A stretch of 64,000 nucleotides of DNA from assembly GCF_029024965.1 (NCBI RefSeq), contig NZ_CP118982.1, positions 62,001 to 126,000 of the forward strand, given 5' to 3'. Positions within the stretch are counted from its first letter, which is position 1. Each line of letters opens with the position of its first letter. Position numbers and translations under genes: made by a program. The notes below the pieces were generated by a model. That model made no database searches. It was given only the letters and a program-made list of their open reading frames with translations, and had not been told where the DNA came from. Source of the stretch: Staphylococcus equorum. GTDB taxonomy: Bacteria > Bacillota > Bacilli > Staphylococcales > Staphylococcaceae. Positions 8,001 through 14,844 of this stretch are shown piece by piece.

Positions 8001-8278
8001 GTGAGTGGATCAAAAATTCAATTGGAACTGTCCATACATTTCAGGGTAAAGAAGCAAAGAAAGTTTATTTTGTAATAGGAACTGACAATAATCAAGATGG
8101 TGCAGTCAATTGGTCATGCGCAAAACCCAATCTATTAAACGTTGCTGTCACAAGGGCTAAAAAAGAATTTTATGTTATTGGTGATAAAGATCGGATTAAA
8201 TCTAAACCATACTACAATGTTATTAACTTAGAATCTAATACAGAAGATCTCGATGAAACCATAGAAAGCCGTTCATGA
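5090..8278 (+). CDS. Superfamily 1 (UPF1/DNA2-like) helicase with internal coiled coil
   Basis: The 1062-residue protein has Walker A NGPPGTGKTTLLKDI near residue 300, Walker B LFIDEAGQALPQAA near residue 767, motif V TVHTFQGKEAKK near residue 980 and motif VI LLNVAVTRAKK near residue 1016. These are the marks of AAA_11/AAA_12 SF1B helicases. About 200 charged residues (roughly 480-680) form a coiled coil inserted between Walker A and B. The N-terminal 280 residues are unassigned. It probably acts on DNA or RNA using ATP. It stands alone, after the toxin-antitoxin locus and a ghost gene, and before a strong terminator. Start ATG follows AAGGATGAG. A defence role is possible but not shown. Confidence 0.8.
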   Translation: MANLVNDTLSAWLLVESLQPGEVKYDKGSTLPKGNFQNNEQQKQLQSFEDYYDIWNDERYKIAEQPQKYGKRIFRLYRNCFYFKEIDKEIQNIFNNNTEIFNPNEKRCYGYTFQTDENGKVVTDSLHIPMIMSALKEIRKNKSANIEQIFNDSKRKFQQKFNEIIADEPINKDKIKQLDETYRDFFAVLISETNGIFKHYFTIEYIKNSESPDPDFNSFFIGDIERARKDPNQTLKAYIEGIDDSKRIEVDENKEVFDEFLHPEHLPDGRWPSQIEHKLSLMQQLAVNRITSGNEHINTVNGPPGTGKTTLLKDIFAHLVVERAKAFVVLDDPRDAFENVKIHDTDAYPIKVLKEEFTKFKMVVASSNNGAVENISKDLPKMEEVVRNPEGKAFPEYELDYNKATDELKSFSTIASRLIGEPAWGLFSGVFGKSDNINKVMNQILNSDSKSDNQQTSLVKLLQNEKTSIGYNQLKQKWKVCKKDFNEEHKKVKELKQLSVEAYDKYKENEQLLNKEKELKSEMEILKESLSQNHKDLSSKNAELENVKNDFQYLEQQIETIGEMIQTYNPNNIFEKMKSWFGQTNDENLDKCKEDKIKLLEEKKTYHTKINDLQKGIKEISNNNKDFEQKIKNNEEKINDCNIKLTEYNKYKADSKVTFPEADFWDDDNYEKRQVENLWNSNELQYHRGLLFLKAMELQKLILIANNGPVYYAMQDFKARNSYLDSAPVRVTNAWNVMHLIFPVVSTTFASFASMYKGLPKDFIDYLFIDEAGQALPQAAVGALYRSKRVIAVGDPIQIEPVVTMEDNLIANIRKGYHIHERLLSKASSVQTVADFANKYGYWKTQTDDEDSKYWIGIPLWVHRRCLKPMFTIANQIAYDNKMVLPETITNIGKTGWYDIKGNSVQRQFVKEQGDKVIALLKNDWKQAIENGEHEPSVYVISPFTEVKKQIQLLARKELLHTVSDDSKKVSEWIKNSIGTVHTFQGKEAKKVYFVIGTDNNQDGAVNWSCAKPNLLNVAVTRAKKEFYVIGDKDRIKSKPYYNVINLESNTEDLDETIESRS

Positions 8279-8345
8279 TATAAATAAAAGATTCAATTAG
8301 TTAAAAGTAATCTTTCTATATAGTTGAGCATAAGTCATAGTAATA

Positions 8346-8384
8346 AAAACACTTTCGTTGAATTCAAACGAAAGTGTTTTTTTA
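8346..8384 (+). terminator. Terminator after the helicase gene
   Basis: The stem AAAACACTTTCGTT (8346-8359) pairs with AACGAAAGTGTTTT (8367-8380), and more T follow. It is a strong intrinsic terminator. Confidence 0.85.
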
Positions 8385-8498
8385 TGAAGAGAGTTGCCCA
8401 TTCAATAGAAAATAAAAATTATAATATAGTTGATGAACAACACAAATCGATATAAAATAAAATTGTAATTTTACTTCGTGTTAAAAGAGGGGGATAAC

Positions 8499-8684
8499 AT
8501 GTTAAGAAGCATGAGTAGATTATTTATAAAGGAACAAAAAAGTGAAGCTATTGATGAGGTTGCTGTCAGTCTTTCTAAGCGTTTGAGTATAGACTCAAAG
8601 GTTCTATATAAAGATATAATAAAGTTTTTCGAAAAGTTACATTCTAAGACTATGTATTCGGGAAAGTTGAAAAATGCGCAATAA
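8499..8684 (+). CDS. 61-residue protein translationally coupled to an MFS exporter
   Basis: The gene starts at an ATG at 8499 after GAGGGGGATAAC. A GTG at 8478 would extend it by seven residues but has no ribosome binding site. The product, MLRSMSRLFIKEQKSEAIDEV and on to SGKLKNAQ, is basic and helical without a membrane segment. Its last 11 bases overlap the start of the MFS gene, so the two are probably translated together. I do not recognise the family. A regulator or immunity partner of the transporter is a guess from the coupling. Confidence 0.55.
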   Translation: MLRSMSRLFIKEQKSEAIDEVAVSLSKRLSIDSKVLYKDIIKFFEKLHSKTMYSGKLKNAQ

Positions 8685-9855
8685 CTTTATCTTTACTGAA
8701 TTTAATCGATTATTGATAAATGACATGATTATATATCTCATACCACTAATTGGTATAACGTCATGGCAATTCTCTGATTCTAAAATAGTGTTCCTCACGT
8801 CAACTTACTCAATAGGATTTATCATATTGAGTAAATTCTCAGGTTATCTTATTGATAGATTTTCTAGTGTGACAGTACCCATATTCACATATTTAGTCTA
8901 TATCTTGTTTAATTTGATTTTTATTTTCACTGTACTGCGTAACATGAATGACTTTGCGATTGTATTTATTATTATTGTTGTAATGAGTTTATCTTCAAGT
9001 GTCTTAGAAATTAATACAAGCGTTTTTATTCCAGATTATTTTAATGAAGATTTAACTTCTATTAATAGTTTAGTTCAACTAGTTAGATCAGTTGTCAATT
9101 TTATATCTCCAATAATAACTTTTACGTTAACTAATAGTATAACTGTAGCTATGTTTATATTGCTGATTTTGCAGATACTAAACTTCTTAATTTATACTTA
9201 CAAATTAAGAAGATTGGATGTAAATTCGTATAAACAAGATGTTAATCAGAATAGTGACAATATTAATTTCAATTCGTTAAAATATATTTTGAAAAATAGA
9301 AAACTCATTTTGATAATCATCGTTACAATGGGGATTAATTTTTCAATGACAATACTTACAAATACCATGGTTTTATACTTAGTAAGATATTTAGAGTTAA
9401 GTAATAAATTAGCAGGAATTATAATAGGATTGCTTTCATTTGGAGCTATAGTTGGCTCGGTACTTCCTAATATAATGATTAAAAAGTTTAGCTTTGAAAA
9501 ATCAATAGGAGTAGTAAACCTCATTTTAAGTATTCCATTTTTATTACTTATTTCAAAATCATATTTATTTTTCTTAGGTGTATTTTTAGGATATCTCTGT
9601 AGAAGTTTCGGAAGTGTTTTAAGAACCATAGTTCAATATGAAATTGTTCCTGAAAACATAAGAGGTAAAGTAAATTCTACTATATATTTATTTACTTGGG
9701 GTACTATACCAATAGCTGGTTATTCAGCTTCATTATTATTGGAGACCATATCATTACATACACTGTATATGATGATAGCTTTGCTTTTCATACTAGCAAA
9801 CGGTTTGTTTTTATTTAGTTATAACGAAAATAGTCATTTAAGAAGGAATGTTTGA
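8674..9855 (+). CDS. MFS transporter, macrolide-efflux-like
   Basis: The 393-residue protein has 12 predicted membrane segments. The second cytoplasmic loop region carries FSGYLIDRFSS, the conserved MFS loop 2-3 motif. The pattern resembles the MFS_3 group that includes Mef-type macrolide and peptide exporters. The matching position in the second half is GAIVGSVLPNIMIKKFSFEKS. The start overlaps the preceding small gene by 11 bases. Substrate is unknown. The next gene is a GNAT acetyltransferase, so a small resistance cluster is possible. Confidence 0.75.
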   Translation: MRNNFIFTEFNRLLINDMIIYLIPLIGITSWQFSDSKIVFLTSTYSIGFIILSKFSGYLIDRFSSVTVPIFTYLVYILFNLIFIFTVLRNMNDFAIVFIIIVVMSLSSSVLEINTSVFIPDYFNEDLTSINSLVQLVRSVVNFISPIITFTLTNSITVAMFILLILQILNFLIYTYKLRRLDVNSYKQDVNQNSDNINFNSLKYILKNRKLILIIIVTMGINFSMTILTNTMVLYLVRYLELSNKLAGIIIGLLSFGAIVGSVLPNIMIKKFSFEKSIGVVNLILSIPFLLLISKSYLFFLGVFLGYLCRSFGSVLRTIVQYEIVPENIRGKVNSTIYLFTWGTIPIAGYSASLLLETISLHTLYMMIALLFILANGLFLFSYNENSHLRRNV

Positions 9856-9858
9856 TTT

Positions 9859-9887
9859 TAAAATAAGCTTAGAATATGTAGAAAAAT
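9859..9887. repeat. Direct repeat, left copy
   Basis: TAAAATAAGCTTAGAATATG and nine more bases recur with three mismatches at 11831-11859. Read in one frame both copies encode KISLE-x-VEK, so they may be remains of one coding sequence duplicated on either side of the 2-kb segment between them. Confidence 0.5.
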
Positions 9888-9919
9888 AATAAGATAATTT
9901 AATAAAAGGAGCATTGTTA

Positions 9920-10363
9920 ATGATAAAAAAACTAACCATGCTAGACTCTGAATCAAAAGAAATAATTTCAAATATTTGGCTAAATTCGAATTTAGATGCG
10001 CATAGTTTTATAAATAGTGATTATTGGATTGGAAACCTAGATAGAGTAAAGAGGATGTTTCCTGATTCAACCATTTATGTGTACTACGTTGATAATCAAA
10101 TAGTTGGGTTTGCAGGCTTATATGAAAATTATATTGCAGGGATTTTTATCAATGCTAACCATCGTAATAAAGGAATAGGAAAGCTGTTTCTGCAAAAATT
10201 AAAAACTGATTATAATATGCTAAAGTTATATGTATATGAGAAGAATGTTAGAGCTACTAAATTTTATCTGGAACATAATTTTGAAATTATATCTAAAGAT
10301 TTTGAAGGTGAAACTCAAGAATATGAATATTTTATGGAATGGAATAAAAATAACTCAAATTAA
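9920..10363 (+). CDS. GNAT N-acetyltransferase
   Basis: The 147-residue protein (MIKKLTMLDSESKE) has the acetyl-CoA-binding motif HRNKGIGKLFLQKLK near residue 76 and the C-terminal signature YEKNVRATKFYLEHNFEIISK. It most resembles YjaB/RimI-like acetyltransferases. The start is the ATG at 9920, ten bases after AAAGGA. The substrate cannot be told from sequence. It lies just downstream of the MFS exporter and may be co-transcribed with it. Confidence 0.8.
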   Translation: MIKKLTMLDSESKEIISNIWLNSNLDAHSFINSDYWIGNLDRVKRMFPDSTIYVYYVDNQIVGFAGLYENYIAGIFINANHRNKGIGKLFLQKLKTDYNMLKLYVYEKNVRATKFYLEHNFEIISKDFEGETQEYEYFMEWNKNNSN

Positions 10364-10415
10364 TTCTAAGTCTGCTCGAAGAAAAATAATAGTTAGCCAA
10401 AATTTATAAAAAGAA

Positions 10416-10448
10416 AGGTTTACTAGCTTATTCTAGTAAACCTCTCTT
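10416..10448. terminator. Terminator after the GNAT gene
   Basis: The perfect stem AGGTTTACTAG (10416-10426) pairs with CTAGTAAACCT (10433-10443). T-rich sequence follows. Confidence 0.65.
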
Positions 10449-10458
10449 CTTCCTAATA

Positions 10459-10833
10459 CTAGTTTAATATATTATTTTCATTCATAACGATTGCTATAAA
10501 TTCATTCACATTATATATTTGGCCTTCATGTTCCCCATATTTTCGAACTGATAATGTATTATTACTTACTTCATCATTATCGATAACTATAGTATAGGGA
10601 ACTTTTTTAATTTGAGCATTTCTAATTATATTAACCTGATTTAAATGTATTTTATTATTAACAGGTATGATATTAACCTGATTTGGCGCTAACCATAACG
10701 ATAAATTGCGACCATAGTATTCAAGTAAAATATCTAAAAAGCAATCAATAGATTCATAAATTGCTCTATGAATAACTACAGGTCTTTCATTTTAATTAAC
10801 TGCGTGTTCTAAAGTTGTAAATTTTACTTGTTA
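10459..10833 (-). pseudogene. Threonyl-tRNA synthetase-like C-terminal remnant
   Basis: The minus strand encodes FTTLEHAVN, a stop, then NERPVVIHRAIYESIDCF, LWLAPNQVNIIPVNN, QIKKVPYTIVIDNDEVSNN and LSVRKYGEHEGQIY. These match motif 3 and the anticodon-binding domain of ThrRS in order. About 40 residues are missing inside the anticodon-binding domain. A 15-bp direct repeat ATATTAACCTGATTT occurs at 10628-10642 and 10670-10684, at the two sides of the odd junction. The catalytic core is absent. It is a relic of a second, possibly resistance-type, ThrRS. Confidence 0.75.
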
Positions 10834-10990
10834 AAAATCCAACATGAACTGAAATAGTAAAACGTAATATTTAAATCTCGCCTTTTAAAAAAATTCATAT
10901 TAGTTACGTTTTTTGAGTTGTTTTGAACAATTAGAGATTTATCATTTTTTAAATACTTGAAGAAAATAAATATTTAAGGAGAGTGAAAAA

Positions 10991-11575
10991 GTGGAACAAA
11001 ACATAATTAACGTAATAGAAAGGCATAAAAGAGATATAGAAATTAATAATAGTCACTTAACAATTAAATTAAAATGCAATCCTAGTAGTAAGAACGGTAA
11101 GGAGTTATTTGAAGTTTTAAATTTTTTAATGCAAGAAAATTATACTCTGATTTTTGGTAGCCAAGAGTACGAGTGTGTTAAATGGCAAACATTTTATCCT
11201 TGTGGAAATTTTTTTGAGAGATTGATTAGTAAGTATTTTGAGAATGATATAGAAATGTATATGTTACCATTATCAAAAACAAATGTGGATATAAAAACAA
11301 ATACTGTGGATATAAAAAAAGCAAATCAAGTTAATATATTTACAGAAAGTATAAATTCAATAAAAGCAAAGAAATTCATATATAAAGAAGAGTTGGATGA
11401 TAATATTAATGCTGATTTATTGTTTGCTATTAACAACATAGAAAATTCTCTTAACCACTATATAGTGCCTAATTATAGTGACATGACTGTAGTGAAAAAG
11501 TTTGCTAAGTCATCCTCTAATATTGCAAGTTTTGCTGCAGATGTTATTACGATTCTAGCTGTATTTATTAAATAA
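10991..11575 (+). CDS. Hypothetical protein
   Basis: The 194-residue protein starts with GTG at 10991 after AAGGAGAGTG. The N-terminal half looks alpha/beta (IKLKCNPSSKNGKELFEVLN) and the middle is rich in N, K and T (DIKTNTVDIKKANQVNIFTE). The C-terminus ends with a weakly hydrophobic stretch SFAADVITILAVFIK that could touch the membrane. I do not recognise the family. It lies alone in the decayed accessory region. Confidence 0.55.
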   Translation: MEQNIINVIERHKRDIEINNSHLTIKLKCNPSSKNGKELFEVLNFLMQENYTLIFGSQEYECVKWQTFYPCGNFFERLISKYFENDIEMYMLPLSKTNVDIKTNTVDIKKANQVNIFTESINSIKAKKFIYKEELDDNINADLLFAINNIENSLNHYIVPNYSDMTVVKKFAKSSSNIASFAADVITILAVFIK

Positions 11576-11830
11576 TCATTTAATAGAATGGTATGGAGAA
11601 AAAGTAGCGCATTCATTAGAAAAAAAGTAATAGAAATAAAAAATTCAAGGTTGCTCTACGAAACGTATTATGGAAGCCTTAAATATTAAATATAAAAGTC
11701 AAATAAATAGATGTTAGCAAAGGAAGGGAGTTAAAAAAACATAGATTTCATCAACAAGTTGGAAAACAAAATTTCAATGAGAAAAGAATTGAAGAATTAA
11801 GTAAAGAAGAAAAATTAAATGCCAATAATC

Positions 11831-11859
11831 TAAAATAAGCTTAGAAGATGTGGAAAAAA
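11831..11859. repeat. Direct repeat, right copy
   Basis: Partner of the repeat at 9859-9887, with 26 of 29 bases identical. Confidence 0.5.
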
Positions 11860-11870
11860 CATTTAGGCAT

Positions 11871-11904
11871 AAAAAACCCCATAATATTTAAAAATATTAT
11901 GGGG
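11871..11904 (-). terminator. Terminator for the minus-strand deaminase gene
   Basis: A perfect palindrome, CCCCATAATATTT at 11877 through ATTATGGGG ending at 11904, is followed on the minus strand by six T. Confidence 0.8.
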
Positions 11905-11959
11905 AATTACTTTCATCCAATTTTAGGCGTTTTTAAAAATAGCTTAGCAAGAAATCAAA

Positions 11960-12436
11960 CTATTTTGTGTGTAACTTTAAATGTAAAGTGTGTACTTTTT
12001 CTGCCAATGCTTGAACTGGACCATCGACATCAGCATTTTCAATAACGTGATGGATAGGTAAACTTTTTACTGGTGATTGTGGTGCACCTATCTCACTTAG
12101 CCACGTATTTAATTGTTCAGAAGAACTGGCATAAACGATTCTTCCAAGACCTACCCAACCATGCGCGGCGGCACACATCGGGCAGTGTTCCCCAGAAGTA
12201 TAAACCGTTGCTGTCTTGCGCTCTTCTGGTGTTAAATGATTAGCAGCCCATTTCGCTATTTCAAATTCAGGGTGTCTAGTGTGATCACCACCACTAACAT
12301 GGTTGTGATCTTCAAATAAAATGTTGCCATTAGAACTCACTAATATAGATCCAAATGGTTCGTCACCCTTATTCAATGCCTGTTCTGCTAATTCGACACA
12401 TCTCTCTAAATAAGTCATATCAGATTCACTAACCAT
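11960..12436 (-). CDS. Nucleoside deaminase (CDA/guanine deaminase-like)
   Basis: The 158-residue protein belongs to the zinc-dependent cytidine deaminase fold. Zinc ligands and catalytic acid are H55-x-E57 (RHPEFE) and C85-x-x-C88 (GEHCPMC). It is closer to guanine/tRNA-adenosine deaminase-like proteins than to cytidine deaminases. Such enzymes hydrolyse an exocyclic amino group. The base it acts on is unknown. The start follows a perfect AAGGAGG. It lies 49 bases after the stop of the alcohol dehydrogenase on the same strand and may be co-transcribed. Confidence 0.85.
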   Translation of the reverse strand: MVSESDMTYLERCVELAEQALNKGDEPFGSILVSSNGNILFEDHNHVSGGDHTRHPEFEIAKWAANHLTPEERKTATVYTSGEHCPMCAAAHGWVGLGRIVYASSSEQLNTWLSEIGAPQSPVKSLPIHHVIENADVDGPVQALAEKVHTLHLKLHTK

Positions 12437-12485
12437 CTAATAACCTCCTTAGTCATTACAAATGAATATTATTCTTTCAAAAATA

Positions 12486-13526
12486 TTACATAGTACTTGT
12501 ATCAATTACAAAACGATATTTAACATCTGAAGCTAACACTCTCTCATAGGCATCATCAATTTGATCAGCTGAAATTAATTCGATTTGAGGTTCAATGTTA
12601 TGTTTTGAACAGAAATCCAACATTTCCTGAGTTTCTCTTATACCACCAATAGCTGAACCAGCAAATGATCTACGATGACCAATTAAATTTGCTACATGTA
12701 ATGATATAGGCTCTGCGGGTGCCCCAACATTAACGATTGTGCCATCTAGTGTTAATAATCTAAGGTAATCATCTAATTTCAGATTCGCACTTACTGTATT
12801 AATAATTAAATCAAATGAGCTTGCAAGTGTTTCAAACGTTGATTCATCACTTGTTGCATAATAATGTGAAGCACCTAATTTCAAACCATCTTCTTCTTTA
12901 TTTAATGTTCTTGATAATACAGTTACTTCAGCACCCATAGCATGTGCAATTTGAACAGCCATGTGTCCAAGTCCGCCCATACCTATAACTGCTACCTTTT
13001 TATCTTCATTTGCATTCCAATGATTTAAAGGTGAATAAGTCGTAATGCCAGCACAAAGTAAAGGTGCAGCAGCATCTAAACCAATATTATCAGGAATACG
13101 TAATACAAAATCTTCATGCACTACGATATGTGTTGAGTATCCACCTTGTGTTGGTTCGCCATATCTGTCAGTACCTGCATATGTACCGACATTTCCTTTT
13201 AGACAGTATTGTTCTTCGCCATTTTGACAATGAACACACTCTCCACAAGAGTCTACCATGCAACCTACGCCGACACGGTCATCTATTTGATATTTACTGA
13301 CTTCAGAACCGACTTCTTTAACAATTCCAGCGATTTCATGACCTGGCACTAATGGATAATTAACAGGTCCCCATTCTCCATGTGCAGTATGAATATCAGA
13401 ATGGCATATGCCTGCATATTTAATTTCTATCAAAACATCATTTGTATCAAGATCACGTCTTTTAATTTCCGTAGCATAAAAATCAGAATCTGGACTATTT
13501 ACAGCTCTAGCTTTAACATTTAACAT
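12486..13526 (-). CDS. Zinc-dependent NAD(P) alcohol dehydrogenase
   Basis: The 346-residue medium-chain dehydrogenase resembles the cinnamyl alcohol dehydrogenase / YahK group. Catalytic zinc ligands are C41, H63 and E64 (GHEIAG). The structural zinc is held by C94, C97, C100 and C108. The nucleotide-binding loop is [13 protein letters not shown]. These enzymes reduce aldehydes or oxidise alcohols, usually with NADPH. Transcription starts from a MerR-type promoter at 13586-13616, so induction by aldehydes or electrophiles is likely. A ghost copy of this gene lies at 4757-4970. Confidence 0.9.
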   Translation of the reverse strand: MLNVKARAVNSPDSDFYATEIKRRDLDTNDVLIEIKYAGICHSDIHTAHGEWGPVNYPLVPGHEIAGIVKEVGSEVSKYQIDDRVGVGCMVDSCGECVHCQNGEEQYCLKGNVGTYAGTDRYGEPTQGGYSTHIVVHEDFVLRIPDNIGLDAAAPLLCAGITTYSPLNHWNANEDKKVAVIGMGGLGHMAVQIAHAMGAEVTVLSRTLNKEEDGLKLGASHYYATSDESTFETLASSFDLIINTVSANLKLDDYLRLLTLDGTIVNVGAPAEPISLHVANLIGHRRSFAGSAIGGIRETQEMLDFCSKHNIEPQIELISADQIDDAYERVLASDVKYRFVIDTSTM

Positions 13527-13585
13527 ATATAAATTCCTCCATTATTCGTACTTCAGAATATTTCTATTGATATTCTTCATTGTTC

Positions 13586-13616
13586 ATAATAGACCTTAAA
13601 GTATACTTTAGGTCAA
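13586..13616 (-). promoter_or_regulatory. MerR-type promoter of the alcohol dehydrogenase
   Basis: On the minus strand, -35 TTGACC (13611-13616) and -10 TATTAT (13586-13591) are 19 bases apart, the over-long spacing activated by MerR-family regulators. The spacer holds the palindrome ACCTAAAGTATACTTTAAGG at 13593-13613. The same layout survives in the ghost copy at 4900-4930. Confidence 0.8.
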
Positions 13617-13770
13617 TGAATATGACTTCGCATAAAATTATGACTGAACAAAAATAATATCTGGAGTAAATAATATATGCATTCATTTATAAAACAGTGA
13701 AATCATCGATAAGGTTGTTTCCAGTATTTTAAAACTAATTAATATTGATTCAAAAATTACCAAATAAAAA

Positions 13771-13803
13771 AAGAACGCGTCTTATAAAACGTGTTCTCCT
13801 TTT
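13771..13803 (-). terminator. Terminator after the Sir2 gene
   Basis: GAACGCGT (13773-13780) pairs with ACGTGTTC (13789-13796), with further pairing at the edges. On the minus strand a run of T follows. Confidence 0.7.
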
Positions 13804-13832
13804 TTATAAATACTTTAATTTCACTACCTAAC

Positions 13833-14567
13833 TCACTCTACATACCCTAGTTCATTAACCACTTTGACCATGTCATCATGAATGACTAAAGTTGCGTGGT
13901 TATCATAAGGTGTATGGTCTTTATTAATGATAACTAGGTTCTGTCCTTTAAAGTTCGAAATAAGTCCTGCTGCTGGTTGAACTACGAGTGATGAACCTAG
14001 GACGATTAAAGTATCGGCTTCTTTTATTTTATCTAGTGCATTATAAATCGTATTTTGATTTAATAATTCTCCATAAAGTACAATATCAGGTCTAATAGGA
14101 CTTCCACACACTTCACATTCGCGTAAATGATGCTTCATCACATAATCTTTGAAATATGCCTTATGGCAGTCAATACAATAGAAATGATTTAACGTACCAT
14201 GCAGTTCGTCTACATTAAGACTCCCCGCATCAGAATGTAGACCGTCGATGTTTTGAGTGATAACACCCAATGAACGTTTATCTTGTTCTAGTTGAGCAAT
14301 CCATTGATGAACAAGGTTCGGTTGTTTATCAGCTAAAAGTAAACGTTTATGATAAAAATCAACAAATCCTACTGGGTCATCTTGAAGATAATCCGTACTT
14401 AATAAATATTCAGGCGCATAGCCATCTTTTGAAATTTCATCAAATAGCCCACCCATAGAACGAAAATCTGGGACACCACTTGCGACAGATACACCTGCCC
14501 CTGTAAAAAACGTGATTTTATTAGAATCATTAATGATGTTCTTGAATTGTTCAATCCTGTCATTCAT
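13833..14567 (-). CDS. Sir2-family NAD-dependent protein deacylase
   Basis: The 244-residue sirtuin has the NAD-binding motif TGAGVSVASGVPDFR near the N-terminus, the catalytic TQNIDGLH and ELHGTL segments, and two zinc-binding pairs (CIDC and CEVC). It removes acyl groups from lysines using NAD. The start is the ATG at 14567, eight bases after GGAG. A GTG at 14576 is in frame but would sit right against the ribosome binding site. It is monocistronic, between an intrinsic terminator and the malate operon on the opposite strand. Confidence 0.9.
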   Translation of the reverse strand: MNDRIEQFKNIINDSNKITFFTGAGVSVASGVPDFRSMGGLFDEISKDGYAPEYLLSTDYLQDDPVGFVDFYHKRLLLADKQPNLVHQWIAQLEQDKRSLGVITQNIDGLHSDAGSLNVDELHGTLNHFYCIDCHKAYFKDYVMKHHLRECEVCGSPIRPDIVLYGELLNQNTIYNALDKIKEADTLIVLGSSLVVQPAAGLISNFKGQNLVIINKDHTPYDNHATLVIHDDMVKVVNELGYVE

Positions 14568-14844
14568 GCATTTCACTCCATTAAAAATTTAAAAATCCTT
14601 CTCCTAACCTTTAAATTAATTTTAAATTTTAAAAAGTAATTTAGCAAACAAAACAGATACTTGAGCTCCTACATAGGACGGTAGATTATCTCTTGTTTAA
14701 GGGCATATTTACGCTCCATTTGAAATTATATTATTATTTTATTGAATTTCACATTTAAAAATTATACAAATTAATTCCAAAAAGTATGATATATTTCTAA
14801 TAATTATATGGATAAATTTTAATAACTAAAGGCGGTTTGGGGCT

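Larger units (their letters stand above)
11576..11959. other. Intergenic stretch with short coding relics
   Basis: No intact gene is seen. Short stretches read like protein (for example YGEKVAHSLEKK near 11592) and then hit stops, so this is probably decayed coding DNA. The right copy of the KISLE-x-VEK repeat (11831-11859) and the terminator at 11877 are here. Confidence 0.4.

Noticed and set aside
9246..9629. Minus-strand frame inside the MFS gene
   Set aside because: It lies fully within an obvious transporter gene and has no RBS.
1..13800. SCC element or prophage
   Set aside because: No ccr recombinase, rlmH end, integrase, terminase or structural phage gene was found, and no att-like direct repeats at clear borders.
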